Shown here: one piece after another, positions 54,122 to 63,441 of the stretch
Layout of the letters: every line of letters begins with the position of its first letter
How positions within the stretch are numbered: position 1 is the first letter of the stretch
Source: an uncultured Bacteroides sp.
Lineage (GTDB): Bacteria > Bacteroidota > Bacteroidia > Bacteroidales > Bacteroidaceae
Length of the DNA stretch: 64,000 nucleotides
Assembly (NCBI GenBank): GCA_900766005.1
Contig: CAAFTU010000012.1
Span: 46,578-110,577, forward strand
Direction of reading: 5' to 3'
Notes under the pieces: generated by a model
The model's database searches: none
Seen by the model: the letters and a program-made list of their open reading frames with translations, nothing else
What the model was told of the DNA's origin: nothing
Translations under genes and position numbers: made by a program

Positions 54122-54964
54122 ATGAAATATCCGATTGGCATACAGACTTTCGATCAGATTATTGAACGAGGTTTTGTTTACGTAGACAAGACTGATTTGG
54201 TTTACTCCTTGGCAACGGAAGGAAAGATTTATTTTTTGAGTCGTCCCCGACGCTTCGGAAAGAGCTTGCTGCTCTCTACCCTTCGCGCTTATTTTGAAGG
54301 AAAGAAGGAGCTGTTTGCCGGCCTGAAAATCGATACATTAGAAAAAGACTGGCACGTGCATCGGGTGTTTCATTTCGATTTTAACGGAATCAACTTCACG
54401 GTGCCGGGTGCCCTAAGCCGGATCCTGGACAGCATGCTTTCCGAATGGGAGCAGGAATACAGCATCGTTACGGATATACGACCAGAATACGGCTTACGCT
54501 TCAGTCGAATTCTGCAGGCGGCTGCCGAGCAGACAGGACGAGGAGCAGTGGTTCTGGTGGACGAATATGACAAACCTTTGCTCGATGTACTGGAAAAAGA
54601 CCCTGCACTATTGGAAGAGAACCGGGAGATGCTGAAAGCTTTCTATTCAGTGTTTAAACAGGCCGATGCCTCCCTGCGCTTTGTCTTCCTCACAGGCGTT
54701 ACCAAATTCTCGCAGGTCAGTGTGTTCAGTGGGTTCAACCAGCCCAAGGATATCAGCATGTATGGTGAATACGAGGCACTTTGCGGCATCACGGAGGAAG
54801 AACTGCATACCCAATTTGCAGAGCCTATCCAGGAAATGGCGGCATCCTTCTTATAGAAAGGATATGCTCGTCCGTATGAAGCAGACAGCCGCAAGGTGAT
54901 AAAAGTTGGAGTGAATTTTTCTTCCCAAACAGGAACAATTCAGGAGTGGGAAACTCAAATGTAA
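54122..54964 (+). pseudogene. AAA-ATPase/PD-(D/E)XK gene with large internal deletion and in-frame TAG
   Basis: The first 243 codons encode the ATPase part of the AAA-ATPase-like (DUF1703-type) family: YPIGIQTFDQIIERGFVYVDKT, Walker A-like SRPRRFGKSLL, VVLVDEYDKPLLD and TGVTKFSQVSVFSG. After QEMAAS come two foreign codons and a TAG stop (54854-54856). The same frame continues with GYARPYEADSRKVIKVGVNF and ends QEWETQM, the usual tail of the PDDEXK_9 domain. About 200 residues in between are therefore missing, with the frame kept. Part of that missing segment is present at 45480-45657. If translated, the product would be a truncated ATPase without a nuclease. Confidence 0.85.
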
Positions 54965-55063
54965 ATGCCATAAAACAGTCAACTATTTTAGGCTAAGATA
55001 TAGGCATCTTCTTAAAAAGATTTTGCTATTTTGGCTACCTGCAAATCATCACAGTAGGCGCCC

Positions 55064-55198
55064 ATGAAAACAAACCACGAGGGAAGCGACGTAGACATCT
55101 GTGTAGATATTCTGTTCCATTGCTTCCGAATCACTCGAACTCAGAATGAGCCACAAAAAACCTCCCCGGCAGTAAACCAGGGAGGATGGTACGATTAG
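55064..55198 (+). CDS. possible 44-residue small protein
   Basis: An open frame starting MKTNHEGSDVDICVDILFHC and ending AVNQGGWYD. It is uncertain: there is no clear promoter or ribosome-binding site, and its 3' part coincides with a hairpin that looks like a minus-strand terminator, so the element may be an RNA gene on the other strand instead. No family recognised with confidence. Confidence 0.3.
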   Translation: MKTNHEGSDVDICVDILFHCFRITRTQNEPQKTSPAVNQGGWYD

Positions 55199-55246
55199 CA
55201 TTTACAAATTTACCAAGTTTCAAATCCTTTTTAGTCTACAAAGTTA
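55155..55246 (-). ncRNA. possible small RNA unit on the minus strand
   Basis: On the minus strand a TAACTTTG box (55246-55239) is followed by about 50 bases and then a hairpin in which CCTCCC (55185-55180) pairs with GGGAGG (55166-55161), extended by two more pairs, and a run of six T. This is the outline of a transcript of about 80 bases with a rho-independent terminator. No -33 element is visible. It may be a free small RNA or an orphan leader/attenuator whose downstream gene is gone. Confidence 0.35.
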
Positions 55247-55407
55247 CATAAAAAATGCGATTTTTATGTCCGGTATGGTATATAAGAAAGTTAAATATAT
55301 AATTGTCTTTGTGAAATATTATAGTAAAACAGAACCGATTGCAGAGTAAAACATAGAAAATGTTTAAGAACATATATAATTTTATAAATTAACCAATGGG
55401 TTTGCAC

Positions 55408-55415
55408 TATATTTG
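55408..55415 (+). promoter_or_regulatory. -7 box of the cas operon
   Basis: TATATTTG lies 70 bases upstream of the cas6 start codon. It falls inside the longest possible cas6 frame, which supports the inner start. Confidence 0.55.
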
Positions 55416-55485
55416 CATCGGAATAAATCAAGAAGATTTACTCTGTGCATCATTCTCAATAGTAGAAAACCAAATTGTTAATAAA

Positions 55486-56295
55486 ATGAGATTCCGCTTA
55501 ATCTTAGAAGTAAATAAACAGGCATTTGGAAATTTCCTTCCCTTAAATTATCAGTATGAGCAATCTGCTGTTATATACAAGATTCTTCATTCTGCTGATA
55601 AAGAGTTTGCCCATTGGCTGCATGAAAATGGTTACCAAGCGGCAGGAAAGAATTTTAAGCTGTTCACCTATTCTCGTTTTAAAATAGACAAACGGATTGT
55701 TTTAGCAGATAAACAACGAATCCAAATTCTTTCGGATACCGTCGAATGGCAGATTTCTTTTCTTCCTGAAAAAAGCACCCAAAGTTTCATTGAAGGTCTG
55801 TTTAAACGGCAGACTTTTGAGATTGGAGATAAAAAGTCAGCAGTGCAATTTGCAGTGCGTTCGGTAGAAGTTTTGCCTCCTCCTATTTATTCAGAAGAAA
55901 TGACTTTTGCTACGCTGTCGCCGCTTTGTGTTAAGTTCAGAAACGACCGGGGGGGCATAGACTATTTGGCTCCTACAGATGTTCGTGCCGAATATCTATT
56001 GATAAAGGGATTGCAGGATCGCTATAGGTCAGCTTACCAAAAAGAGATACCTTGTTGTGCCTTAAAGGAGTGTAAACTTGAGGTCCTGAATCAACCTAAA
56101 TCAGTTTTAGTAACTATCAAGACAGATACCCCACAGCAAACCCGAGTTAGAGGTTATATGACTCAATTCAAATTAAAAGCACCTGCCGAATTGCTTCAAT
56201 TAATGTATGAAACCGGTGCTGGTAATTTATGCTCGCAGGGATTTGGCTGTTTAAGAGTGCTGGATCAAAACTCTTTAAAACAATCAAGGCCTTAA
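55486..56295 (+). CDS. cas6: Cas6 pre-crRNA endoribonuclease
   Basis: A 269-residue Cas6 that begins MRFRLILEVNKQAFGNFLPL, a standard Cas6 opening. The longest frame starts 30 codons earlier but crosses the promoter box. The two RAMP folds end with the glycine-rich loop, GAGNLCSQGFGCLRVLD near 240. His residues in the N-terminal third (for example in FAHWLHENGY) are candidates for the catalytic His. It cuts the long repeat-spacer transcript into crRNAs. It is the first gene of the operon; an 88-base gap with its own promoter box separates it from cas8. Confidence 0.92.
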   Translation: MRFRLILEVNKQAFGNFLPLNYQYEQSAVIYKILHSADKEFAHWLHENGYQAAGKNFKLFTYSRFKIDKRIVLADKQRIQILSDTVEWQISFLPEKSTQSFIEGLFKRQTFEIGDKKSAVQFAVRSVEVLPPPIYSEEMTFATLSPLCVKFRNDRGGIDYLAPTDVRAEYLLIKGLQDRYRSAYQKEIPCCALKECKLEVLNQPKSVLVTIKTDTPQQTRVRGYMTQFKLKAPAELLQLMYETGAGNLCSQGFGCLRVLDQNSLKQSRP

Positions 56296-56320
56296 TAAAC
56301 AAAATTTGAATATATTTTTC

Positions 56321-56328
56321 TATCTTTG
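56321..56328 (+). promoter_or_regulatory. internal -7 box between cas6 and cas8
   Basis: TATCTTTG lies 55 bases before the cas8 start codon. A TTTG occurs upstream but at a shorter distance than usual. It suggests that the interference and adaptation genes can be transcribed separately from cas6. Confidence 0.45.
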
Positions 56329-56383
56329 GGAAACAGGACAAATTGCTATGTTTTACCCGTCCCAAAACAAAAGAGAAAGTACT

Positions 56384-57796
56384 ATGAAACATACTTATAC
56401 GACGTTAGATTACGAGGCATTGACTTGTTTGACGGGCGATCCGTTTGTTGATGCCGGTGGATTTGTGTTGGAAGAATTATCCAAACGGAATCCGGATTCT
56501 GATATTATGGATTTAATCATGCTGGCTACCCAAATATATGTGGATTGCTGGGATGCAAAAATCAATACTTTCTTCTTGAACTCTAAAATCACCCAACCAG
56601 CCTTTAATACAGCCGACAAGAAGAAAAAAGAAACAGAACGCTATTTCAAGGAACTTTTGGATGATACGGCTCCCCATGTTGAAGGGTATTGCCGAGTCAC
56701 CGGAAGGAAAACCAATCTATATCCAGCAGGACGTGACAATTCTGTCCTGTCTGGTTCAAGCACGTTTGTCAATTTTCATCATTCGTTCGAATCGGGTTTG
56801 ATGTTATCCAAAGAAGTGCTGATACGTTGCCATTTTCTTCCTTTGGCCTGTGAGCAGATGCAAGGGGGGAAGATAGGGGTAATCAGTAGCAGTAATCCAG
56901 CTACGGCAGCATTTTATGCCAAGAAATGTTGCAGTAGAACGCTTTACGATAAGGCCAGCAACATGTCTAAAGGAGTGTTAAAGAACGAATCCCGTTCACC
57001 GGGAACGGCTTTGTTCCGCTTTTTAGATCGCTTGCTTTCAGAGTTGAGTCCCACGAAAGACGAACAGCTTACTTTGTATCATTTTACCAATTTTGGAGCC
57101 AGTCCGGAAGCACAGGTTTACACTCTGCCTTTCCCTGCTTTTCAGTTTTATCGGGAGACCAAACGGCCAGTCTATACGGATTGCTGGAAGAAATTCATTG
57201 CTGCACATTATCACAACCCTAGAGAGTTCAAGAATGCTGCCTACCAAATAGACCAACACGTGTTTTTAGCAACAGAGAAGAAGGAAACACGGACTTTGAA
57301 GGAAGATGAATTTCAGTATTGGAGCAATTCGATATATAACAAACTGATGCGCAGTCAGAGCATCGTTAAGGAAATAAGAAAGTGGAGTGTAAAGCAACTT
57401 TTTGACTTTCGTCTATTAAAATGTTACCTAATAAATATACGTCATATGAAAAATGAAACAATAGAAAAAATACAGCAGATTGCAGACTTCATTCTCGGCC
57501 ACTATAAAGAAACCGACATGAAGAAAGTACTCACTACGTTGAATGCGGTCAAGAGTCCGTACATGTTACGCCGGTTTATCCTTCGTATGGTGGCTGAAAA
57601 TTATCAGCAGGATGGAGATATCTTGGTTTCCGTTAATGATTATGTCAACTATCTGTTCCCGGATACGAGCTCTTGGATGGAAACTCGAGACGTGTTACTG
57701 ATTGCAATTTACCAGAAATTGCACGAGAAGCATGTGAAGGTAGAAGTGGATGTAGACGAATTGGATGACGAAGATTTTGTAGATGATATAGATTAA
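56384..57796 (+). CDS. cas8b1: type I-B Cascade large subunit Cas8b1/Cst1
   Basis: A 470-residue protein starting MKHTYTTLDYEALTCLTGDP; an upstream extension of 26 codons in the same frame crosses a promoter box. It is recognised as the Cst1-type large subunit of type I-B by its place between cas6 and cas7 and by segments such as CRVTGRKTNLYPAGRDN, FVNFHHSFESGLMLSKEVL and KIGVISSSNPATAAFYAKKC. The C-terminus is strongly acidic (VDVDELDDEDFVDDID). The large subunit recognises the PAM and contributes to target binding. The family is divergent, so identity relies partly on context. Confidence 0.85.
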   Translation: MKHTYTTLDYEALTCLTGDPFVDAGGFVLEELSKRNPDSDIMDLIMLATQIYVDCWDAKINTFFLNSKITQPAFNTADKKKKETERYFKELLDDTAPHVEGYCRVTGRKTNLYPAGRDNSVLSGSSTFVNFHHSFESGLMLSKEVLIRCHFLPLACEQMQGGKIGVISSSNPATAAFYAKKCCSRTLYDKASNMSKGVLKNESRSPGTALFRFLDRLLSELSPTKDEQLTLYHFTNFGASPEAQVYTLPFPAFQFYRETKRPVYTDCWKKFIAAHYHNPREFKNAAYQIDQHVFLATEKKETRTLKEDEFQYWSNSIYNKLMRSQSIVKEIRKWSVKQLFDFRLLKCYLINIRHMKNETIEKIQQIADFILGHYKETDMKKVLTTLNAVKSPYMLRRFILRMVAENYQQDGDILVSVNDYVNYLFPDTSSWMETRDVLLIAIYQKLHEKHVKVEVDVDELDDEDFVDDID

Positions 57797-57826
57797 TCAA
57801 GACTTAAATTTAAATTGAAATAGATT

Positions 57827-58885
57827 ATGAATGACATTTTAATTTCACAAGGCTACTACCTCATTGATGTAGATGTGGTTGCCTTAAACAATGCCGGTAA
57901 AAGCACATTATCAAATTTCGACAATGGAGTGGCGACTAAGTGTATAACAAAGAATGGCCGCATGTATCCTTATGTGTCTGGCCAGGCGGTTCGGAACTGG
58001 TGGCGTAATGGTTTGCAGAAGATTTGCCATTGGACGCTCTCGCCAGTGGTTCGTGAAGATAAAATCGCATTTACTCATGCCGACCCCTTGGAATATGCCG
58101 ATGACGATGTGTTTGGTTACATGCGGGCTGCATCAGAAGAAGTAACAGATGCAAAAGGTAAGAAAAAAAAGACCAATGTGACGGTCACTCGTATCTCTCC
58201 TTTGAAAAACTCTGCTATCGTTGCAGCTTGCTCGGTTCGTCCAGTAGAAAATTGGTCCAGCATGGCCCGACAGGAAGGTGACTCAGTCCCATACGGCAAG
58301 CAGGAATACAGCGCTGTCATGAAAGGAATGTTCAGTTTGGATTTAAATCAGGTAGGGACTTTTTCCAACTACAACAAGACAGGTTATCAAAACCTCTCTC
58401 AGCAGTTGAAGGAGAAAGCAATGGAAATGGGCTGTAGCGAATTGAATGATCCTTTTGTTCCGGGACAGAAGCTGGTGCGTCTTCCTTTAACCACTCGCCA
58501 ACAGCGTGCAACCGATACCATCAAAGTCTTGAAAAATATTTCCGGCGGAGCAATGCAGACCAACAACATGGGAGACGTGACTCCCAAGTTCATTGTATTG
58601 GCAACCACGAATACAGGTAACCATCCGTTCTCGCACATTACCAGCAGCTACGGCGAACGGGATGAGATGGTGAAGCTGAATGTAGCAGCCTTGAAGGAAG
58701 TCATTGAAGAATACAAAGACAATTTCGTAGGCAAACTGTTTATCGGAAAGCGCAAAGGATTCTTTGATGACAACGAAAAAGAACTGATGGCATTGCAGGA
58801 AGCTTATCCCGACCTAGTGGTATTTGGTCCTGTAAATGCTATGATTGATGCTTATTGTGAACAAATAACTCAACAAATGCAGTAA
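57827..58885 (+). CDS. cas7: type I-B Cas7 (Cst2/DevR) backbone protein
   Basis: A 352-residue Cas7 of the Cst2/DevR family, with LIDVDVVALNNAGKSTLSNF, YPYVSGQAVRNWWRNGL and VRPVENWSSMARQ, which is a typical pattern. Cas7 forms the helical backbone that covers the crRNA in Cascade. It follows cas8 by 30 bases and precedes cas5 by 5 bases. Confidence 0.93.
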   Translation: MNDILISQGYYLIDVDVVALNNAGKSTLSNFDNGVATKCITKNGRMYPYVSGQAVRNWWRNGLQKICHWTLSPVVREDKIAFTHADPLEYADDDVFGYMRAASEEVTDAKGKKKKTNVTVTRISPLKNSAIVAACSVRPVENWSSMARQEGDSVPYGKQEYSAVMKGMFSLDLNQVGTFSNYNKTGYQNLSQQLKEKAMEMGCSELNDPFVPGQKLVRLPLTTRQQRATDTIKVLKNISGGAMQTNNMGDVTPKFIVLATTNTGNHPFSHITSSYGERDEMVKLNVAALKEVIEEYKDNFVGKLFIGKRKGFFDDNEKELMALQEAYPDLVVFGPVNAMIDAYCEQITQQMQ

Positions 58886-58890
58886 AAGAA

Positions 58891-59568
58891 ATGAAAGCAT
58901 ACCGTATTAAACTTTCCGCTTGGACGTCCAGTTTCCGGTATCCGAATATCTTGTCCGGATTCCAACCCACACTGCCCGTTCCACCCATTAGTACGGTCTT
59001 AGGGATAATCAATGCATGTGCAGGGACTTATCTTTCGCACGATGAAGTGTCTTTGGGCTATTATTTTGAATATGGCGCCAAATCGGTTGATTTGGAAACC
59101 ATCTACCAGGTGGAGCTTGACAGCAAAAATGTGCCCAAAAATCAGATGAAATCGAATGTGATACGTCGCGAGTTTCTATACGATACACATTTGTATGTTT
59201 ATCTCTTCGATCCGCAATTGGCAGCCTATTTCCGCGCTCCTGCCTACCCTTTGCTGTTAGGACGGAGCAGCGACCTGGCTACAGTGGAGGCCATTGAGGA
59301 GGTGGTATTGGAAGATTATCCGATGGCTACGAAAATAAAGGGGCAGTTGGTCCCTTTTAAGAGTCATCACTTGCCGGGACTCATTCAAGCTTTGCCGAAA
59401 TATTTCACAAATGAAATACCTCGCAACAACATAGGTACAGAAGCCTACTCTGTGATTCCCTTTGATGCACTGGATTTTCCAACTACCATTTTGGCATATC
59501 GAGACCATATTGAAGGAAAGGATATAGACATATTTATTCATAAACTGAATTTAGCAGATAAGGAATGA
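58891..59568 (+). CDS. cas5: type I-B Cas5 (Cas5t-like)
   Basis: A 225-residue Cas5, starting MKAYRIKLSAWTSSFRYPN and continuing TLPVPPISTVLGIINACAG, a family hallmark. It binds the 5' handle of the crRNA at the foot of Cascade. The start is five bases after cas7, and the stop overlaps the cas3 start by four bases (ATGA). Confidence 0.93.
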   Translation: MKAYRIKLSAWTSSFRYPNILSGFQPTLPVPPISTVLGIINACAGTYLSHDEVSLGYYFEYGAKSVDLETIYQVELDSKNVPKNQMKSNVIRREFLYDTHLYVYLFDPQLAAYFRAPAYPLLLGRSSDLATVEAIEEVVLEDYPMATKIKGQLVPFKSHHLPGLIQALPKYFTNEIPRNNIGTEAYSVIPFDALDFPTTILAYRDHIEGKDIDIFIHKLNLADKE

Positions 59569-61895
59569 ATGAATCAAAATCTAAAGAATCCCCTCAGGTT
59601 TTGGCAAAGTCAAAGCCTGAGGTCACTTTAGCACAGCACATTGACGATTGTTTGAACATCTGGCAACAGCTGCCTCATTGTTTCAGTCGTTTGCCCATCC
59701 AGAATGCTCAGGAATTCTGGAGTGTACTCCGGAATGCACTTATTTTTCATGATACAGGTAAATCTCATCGGGAGTTCCAACGCATTTTACATGGCAAGAA
59801 GTCAGCTTTAAAAAACTGGTATCAACAGCGTCACGAGTTGTTTTCTTTGTTTTATATCCACCAGTCCTCCTTATCCAAGGAAGAGAAAAGATTGCTTTAT
59901 TATGTAGTGGCAGGTCATCATAAGAGCAGTAAGGACATAATAGGCCACTGCGAACAAACGTATGAGGCAGATTATTCAGGATTCGGTGATACAGAAGGTA
60001 TCCTCTCTTATAACGAAGAATGTACAAAGCTGTTTAAAGTCAAAACCTGGAAAATCTTAAGGAACTATGGCCTTTCTCCGACATCATCCGCTACCACTTC
60101 GAACGAATCATCGGACCATTTCGACTTGCTTCCCGTGTTACGTGAGATTTATCAGCCTCCCATTCATCCGGATCAGGTTGATTACATCTCGCACCTACTG
60201 ATGATTGGCATGATGAAGCAGTGTGACCATTTGGCTTCCGCCGGTATCGAGAAATTGTATAGGCTTTCTGATGCAGATTTCTCTTTCCTATTCAAATATC
60301 CTTTGTATGCCCATCAACAGAGGTCCTACGCCAGCCAAGGCCATGTTATTTTGTCCTCACCCACCGGTAGCGGTAAGACGGAAACCGCCTTGCTTTGGTT
60401 GAAACACCAGCTGGACGTCAAAGGTGATGGAAGAGTTTTTTATGTATTACCCTATACGGCTTCCATCAATGCGATGTACGAAAGGCTGAATGAACAATTT
60501 GGTGCAGAAACGCATAACGTCGGAATGCTGCATGGGAAATTGGCCCAATACTTGGAAGAAAGGTTTGCTGACGAAACGGTTCCTGATTCTTCTACCACAG
60601 ATAACGTCCAACTAATGCAAGATTTCAGGACGCTGGTAACTCCTCTGAAAATTGTCACCCCTTTCCAGTTGCTGAAACATATTTTTGGAGTGAAGGGGTT
60701 CGAGAAAGGTATTGCCGAGTGGAGCGGAGGCTATTTCATTTTTGATGAAATCCATGCTTATGATAGTCGCACGTTTGCCCAGATTGTGGTGCTGTTGGAA
60801 TTTTGCACCAGACAGCTGGGGGTAAAAGTCTTTATCATGACAGCCACTTTACCCTCCTTTATGCGGATTAAAATCCAGGAAGCATTGGGCGATTCTTCAC
60901 TCATTAAGGCAGATGCTTCTCTCTATGACGCATTCGACCGCCATCAATTGGTTATAGAACCGGGAAAACTAATTGATTCGGCTGGTCAGATACAGGCAGA
61001 TTTAGATACAGGCGCAAAGGTTTTAGTCGTCTGTAATACGGTAGAGCAAGCTCAAGCTATTTACAGTTGCTTGCATGCCGAAAGCAAACTCCTCATCCAT
61101 GGCTCCTTCAATGCAGAAGACAGAAGTCGTAAAGAAGCCCGTCTGCATGAAGAGGAGGTTCAATTACTGGTTGGTACCCAGGCAATTGAAGTCAGTTTAG
61201 ATATAGACTACGATACCATCTATACAGAGCCCGCTCCGTTGGATGCGTTGATTCAGCGATTTGGCCGTGTAAACCGAAAGCGGAAGAAAGGGATCTGCCT
61301 ATGCCACGTTTTTCTTGAAAATAATGAAAAAGATAAATATATTTACAATCAGGAAGTAGTAAAACGCACTCTGAATGTATTGACAACGGATGTGATGGAA
61401 AAATGTGGAGGGCTGATTCATGAAAAGGATTTGCAAAGTCTCATAGATAAGGTATATCCCAATTGGGAAGAAAAGCAACGGAAGGAGTATGAGGACACCT
61501 ATCAGAATTTATCTCAAGGAATACTTTATGAACTTTCACCGTTAACTTACAGTGAGCACCGCGAGAAGGATTATTATGATCTGTTTGATGGTGTCAAAGT
61601 ATTACCTAGCAGTCTTTGTGAGCGTTATCAGCACTATTTCGAACAACAACGTTTTGTCAAGGCAGAAAGTCTGCTGGTTTCTATTCGTGAAAGCAGGATG
61701 TATGCGCTGCTGAAGGAAGATGGCATTGACAGATTTTGTGTGGTTTGTGAAGGAGAGTCATTAGATAAGTCTCAAAAGGTTGAATATAGTGCTAAGCTAT
61801 TTCAGAAATCGGTACTAAAAATAAAAAGAAAGTATGATAGTGAGCTTGGCTTGCAATTGCAGCAGTTTGATGATTACAACGATACTTTCATGTGA
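59565..61895 (+). CDS. cas3: Cas3 HD nuclease-helicase
   Basis: A 776-residue fused Cas3. The HD nuclease domain has FHDTGK (His62, Asp63) and AGHHKSS (His118-His119). The helicase has Walker A SPTGSGKT (Lys271), the DEIH box (394-397), MTATLPSF, NTVEQAQAIY, GTQAIEVSLDIDYD and QRFGRVNR. It is recruited to the Cascade R-loop and degrades target DNA. All key residues are present, so the interference step should be functional. It is translationally coupled to cas5. Confidence 0.96.
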   Translation: MNESKSKESPQVLAKSKPEVTLAQHIDDCLNIWQQLPHCFSRLPIQNAQEFWSVLRNALIFHDTGKSHREFQRILHGKKSALKNWYQQRHELFSLFYIHQSSLSKEEKRLLYYVVAGHHKSSKDIIGHCEQTYEADYSGFGDTEGILSYNEECTKLFKVKTWKILRNYGLSPTSSATTSNESSDHFDLLPVLREIYQPPIHPDQVDYISHLLMIGMMKQCDHLASAGIEKLYRLSDADFSFLFKYPLYAHQQRSYASQGHVILSSPTGSGKTETALLWLKHQLDVKGDGRVFYVLPYTASINAMYERLNEQFGAETHNVGMLHGKLAQYLEERFADETVPDSSTTDNVQLMQDFRTLVTPLKIVTPFQLLKHIFGVKGFEKGIAEWSGGYFIFDEIHAYDSRTFAQIVVLLEFCTRQLGVKVFIMTATLPSFMRIKIQEALGDSSLIKADASLYDAFDRHQLVIEPGKLIDSAGQIQADLDTGAKVLVVCNTVEQAQAIYSCLHAESKLLIHGSFNAEDRSRKEARLHEEEVQLLVGTQAIEVSLDIDYDTIYTEPAPLDALIQRFGRVNRKRKKGICLCHVFLENNEKDKYIYNQEVVKRTLNVLTTDVMEKCGGLIHEKDLQSLIDKVYPNWEEKQRKEYEDTYQNLSQGILYELSPLTYSEHREKDYYDLFDGVKVLPSSLCERYQHYFEQQRFVKAESLLVSIRESRMYALLKEDGIDRFCVVCEGESLDKSQKVEYSAKLFQKSVLKIKRKYDSELGLQLQQFDDYNDTFM

Positions 61896-61912
61896 CTCAA
61901 AAAATAAGAACT

Positions 61913-62425
61913 ATGAAAATAACAGGAACCCACTTTAATTATTATCAGGTATGTCACCGCAAGCTTTGGCTCTTTGCTAATGGCATTACTTTTGAGCATA
62001 CCTCTGACCTGGTTTTCGATGGAAAACTGACCCATGAAGATTCCTATAAGCAGCGTTCCTCAAAATATGAGGAGATTGAGCTGGATGGTATCAAAGTGGA
62101 TTATTATGATACAAGGAATCAGATTATCCATGAAATCAAAAAATCAAATAAAGTGGAACAAGCTCATCTTTGGCAGTTGAAATATTATATCTATGTATTT
62201 GAACAACATGGGATTCAGGGTGTCAGTGGTATTTTGGAATATCCTACACTTCGGAAGAAAGAGAGCATTTATCTGAGTGATGCTGATCGGGATATGATTC
62301 TCGAGATGAAACAGGACATACAGCAAATTGTCGACAGTGATATTTGCCCGTCTTTAGAATTTAAAGGAATTTGTAAGAACTGTAGTTATTATGATTTTTG
62401 TTTCAGCAAGGAGGTGGAAGAATGA
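61913..62425 (+). CDS. cas4: Cas4 Fe-S exonuclease
   Basis: A 170-residue Cas4. The ATG start opens MKITGTHFNYYQVCHRKLWL, the usual beginning of the family; an upstream GTG overlapping cas3 is less likely. Cys14 and the C-terminal cysteines (CPSLEFKGICKNCSYYDFC) are the iron-sulfur ligands, and IIHEIKKSNK carries the RecB-type E-x-K. Cas4 trims prespacers so that the chosen spacers have the right PAM. The stop overlaps the cas1 start by four bases (ATGA). Confidence 0.94.
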   Translation: MKITGTHFNYYQVCHRKLWLFANGITFEHTSDLVFDGKLTHEDSYKQRSSKYEEIELDGIKVDYYDTRNQIIHEIKKSNKVEQAHLWQLKYYIYVFEQHGIQGVSGILEYPTLRKKESIYLSDADRDMILEMKQDIQQIVDSDICPSLEFKGICKNCSYYDFCFSKEVEE

Positions 62426-63438
62426 AAAAAACTTATTACCTGTTTAACCCAGGCTATCTAGAAAGAAGGGATAATACATTGAAGTTTACACCTGTATCTG
62501 AGAGCGGAGACAAGCCTGACGCCCATGCACAAGTACGTTACCTTCCAGTTGAAGATATCAGTGAGTTTTATGTCTTTGGAAACTTACAAGCCAATAGTGC
62601 GTTGTTCAATTTTCTCGGTCAAAAGGATATTGCTGTGCATTTCTTTGATTATTATGAAAATTATACAGGATCATTTATGCCCAGAGATAGTTTGTTGTCC
62701 GGAAGAATGTTATTGGCACAAACTTCCTTCTATCAGAATGCCCCCAAACGACTAGTGATTGCACAGCGTTTTATTGAGGGTGCAGCCTATAATATGATCA
62801 AGAACTTGCAATACTATCATCGTAGAGGTAGAGATATACAAAATATCATACAAGTTATGTCCAATTTGTCCAAGCAGATTATCGACACTAAAAGCGTGTC
62901 AGAACTTATGGGGATTGAAGGCCAAATTCGGCAGCATTATTATGAAGCATTTAATGACATCATTCAAGAGTTTGATATGGGGGTAAGAACAAAGCAACCT
63001 CCTCAGAACGAAATTAATGCACTTATTTCTTTTGGAAATATGATGTGCTACACGCTATGTTTACGTGCTATCAGCCAAACCCAGCTAAACCCAACGATTA
63101 GCTACCTTCATACTCCAGGAGAACGCAGATATTCGTTAGCATTAGATATAGCAGAAATTTTTAAGCCTATTCTTGTGGATCGCGTGATCTTTAAAGTTTT
63201 AAATAAGAAAGAACTGCAAGAGAAACATTTTGATAAAAAGCTAAACAAATGCTTGCTAAATACTGCAGGAAAAAAGATCTTTGTAAAAGCGCTGGATGAT
63301 CGTCTACATGAAACTATACAACATCGGTCGCTGCATCGTTCAGTTAGCTATAAGCATTTAATCAAGTTGGAATGCTATAAATTAGCCAAACATTTGTTGA
63401 TGATGGAAGAGTATAAACCTTTTAAAATGTATTGGTAG
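62422..63438 (+). CDS. cas1: Cas1 integrase
   Basis: A 338-residue Cas1 of type I-B form, starting MKKTYYLFNPGYLERRDNTL; a longer frame begins inside cas4 and is not used. The active-site residues are present: Glu166 in GIEGQIRQHYY, His230 in YLHTPGERR and Asp242/Glu245 in ALDIAEIFKP. With Cas2 it inserts new spacers next to the leader. Confidence 0.95.
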   Translation: MKKTYYLFNPGYLERRDNTLKFTPVSESGDKPDAHAQVRYLPVEDISEFYVFGNLQANSALFNFLGQKDIAVHFFDYYENYTGSFMPRDSLLSGRMLLAQTSFYQNAPKRLVIAQRFIEGAAYNMIKNLQYYHRRGRDIQNIIQVMSNLSKQIIDTKSVSELMGIEGQIRQHYYEAFNDIIQEFDMGVRTKQPPQNEINALISFGNMMCYTLCLRAISQTQLNPTISYLHTPGERRYSLALDIAEIFKPILVDRVIFKVLNKKELQEKHFDKKLNKCLLNTAGKKIFVKALDDRLHETIQHRSLHRSVSYKHLIKLECYKLAKHLLMMEEYKPFKMYW

Positions 63439-63441
63439 GTT

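Larger units (their letters stand above)
54965..55485. other. gene-poor spacer before the cas operon
   Basis: No protein gene of confident identity is present. It holds a 44-codon plus-strand frame (55064-55198), a minus-strand hairpin with a T-tract, a minus-strand -7 box and the cas6 promoter, each listed separately. The stretch 54965-55060 shows nothing recognisable. Confidence 0.6.
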
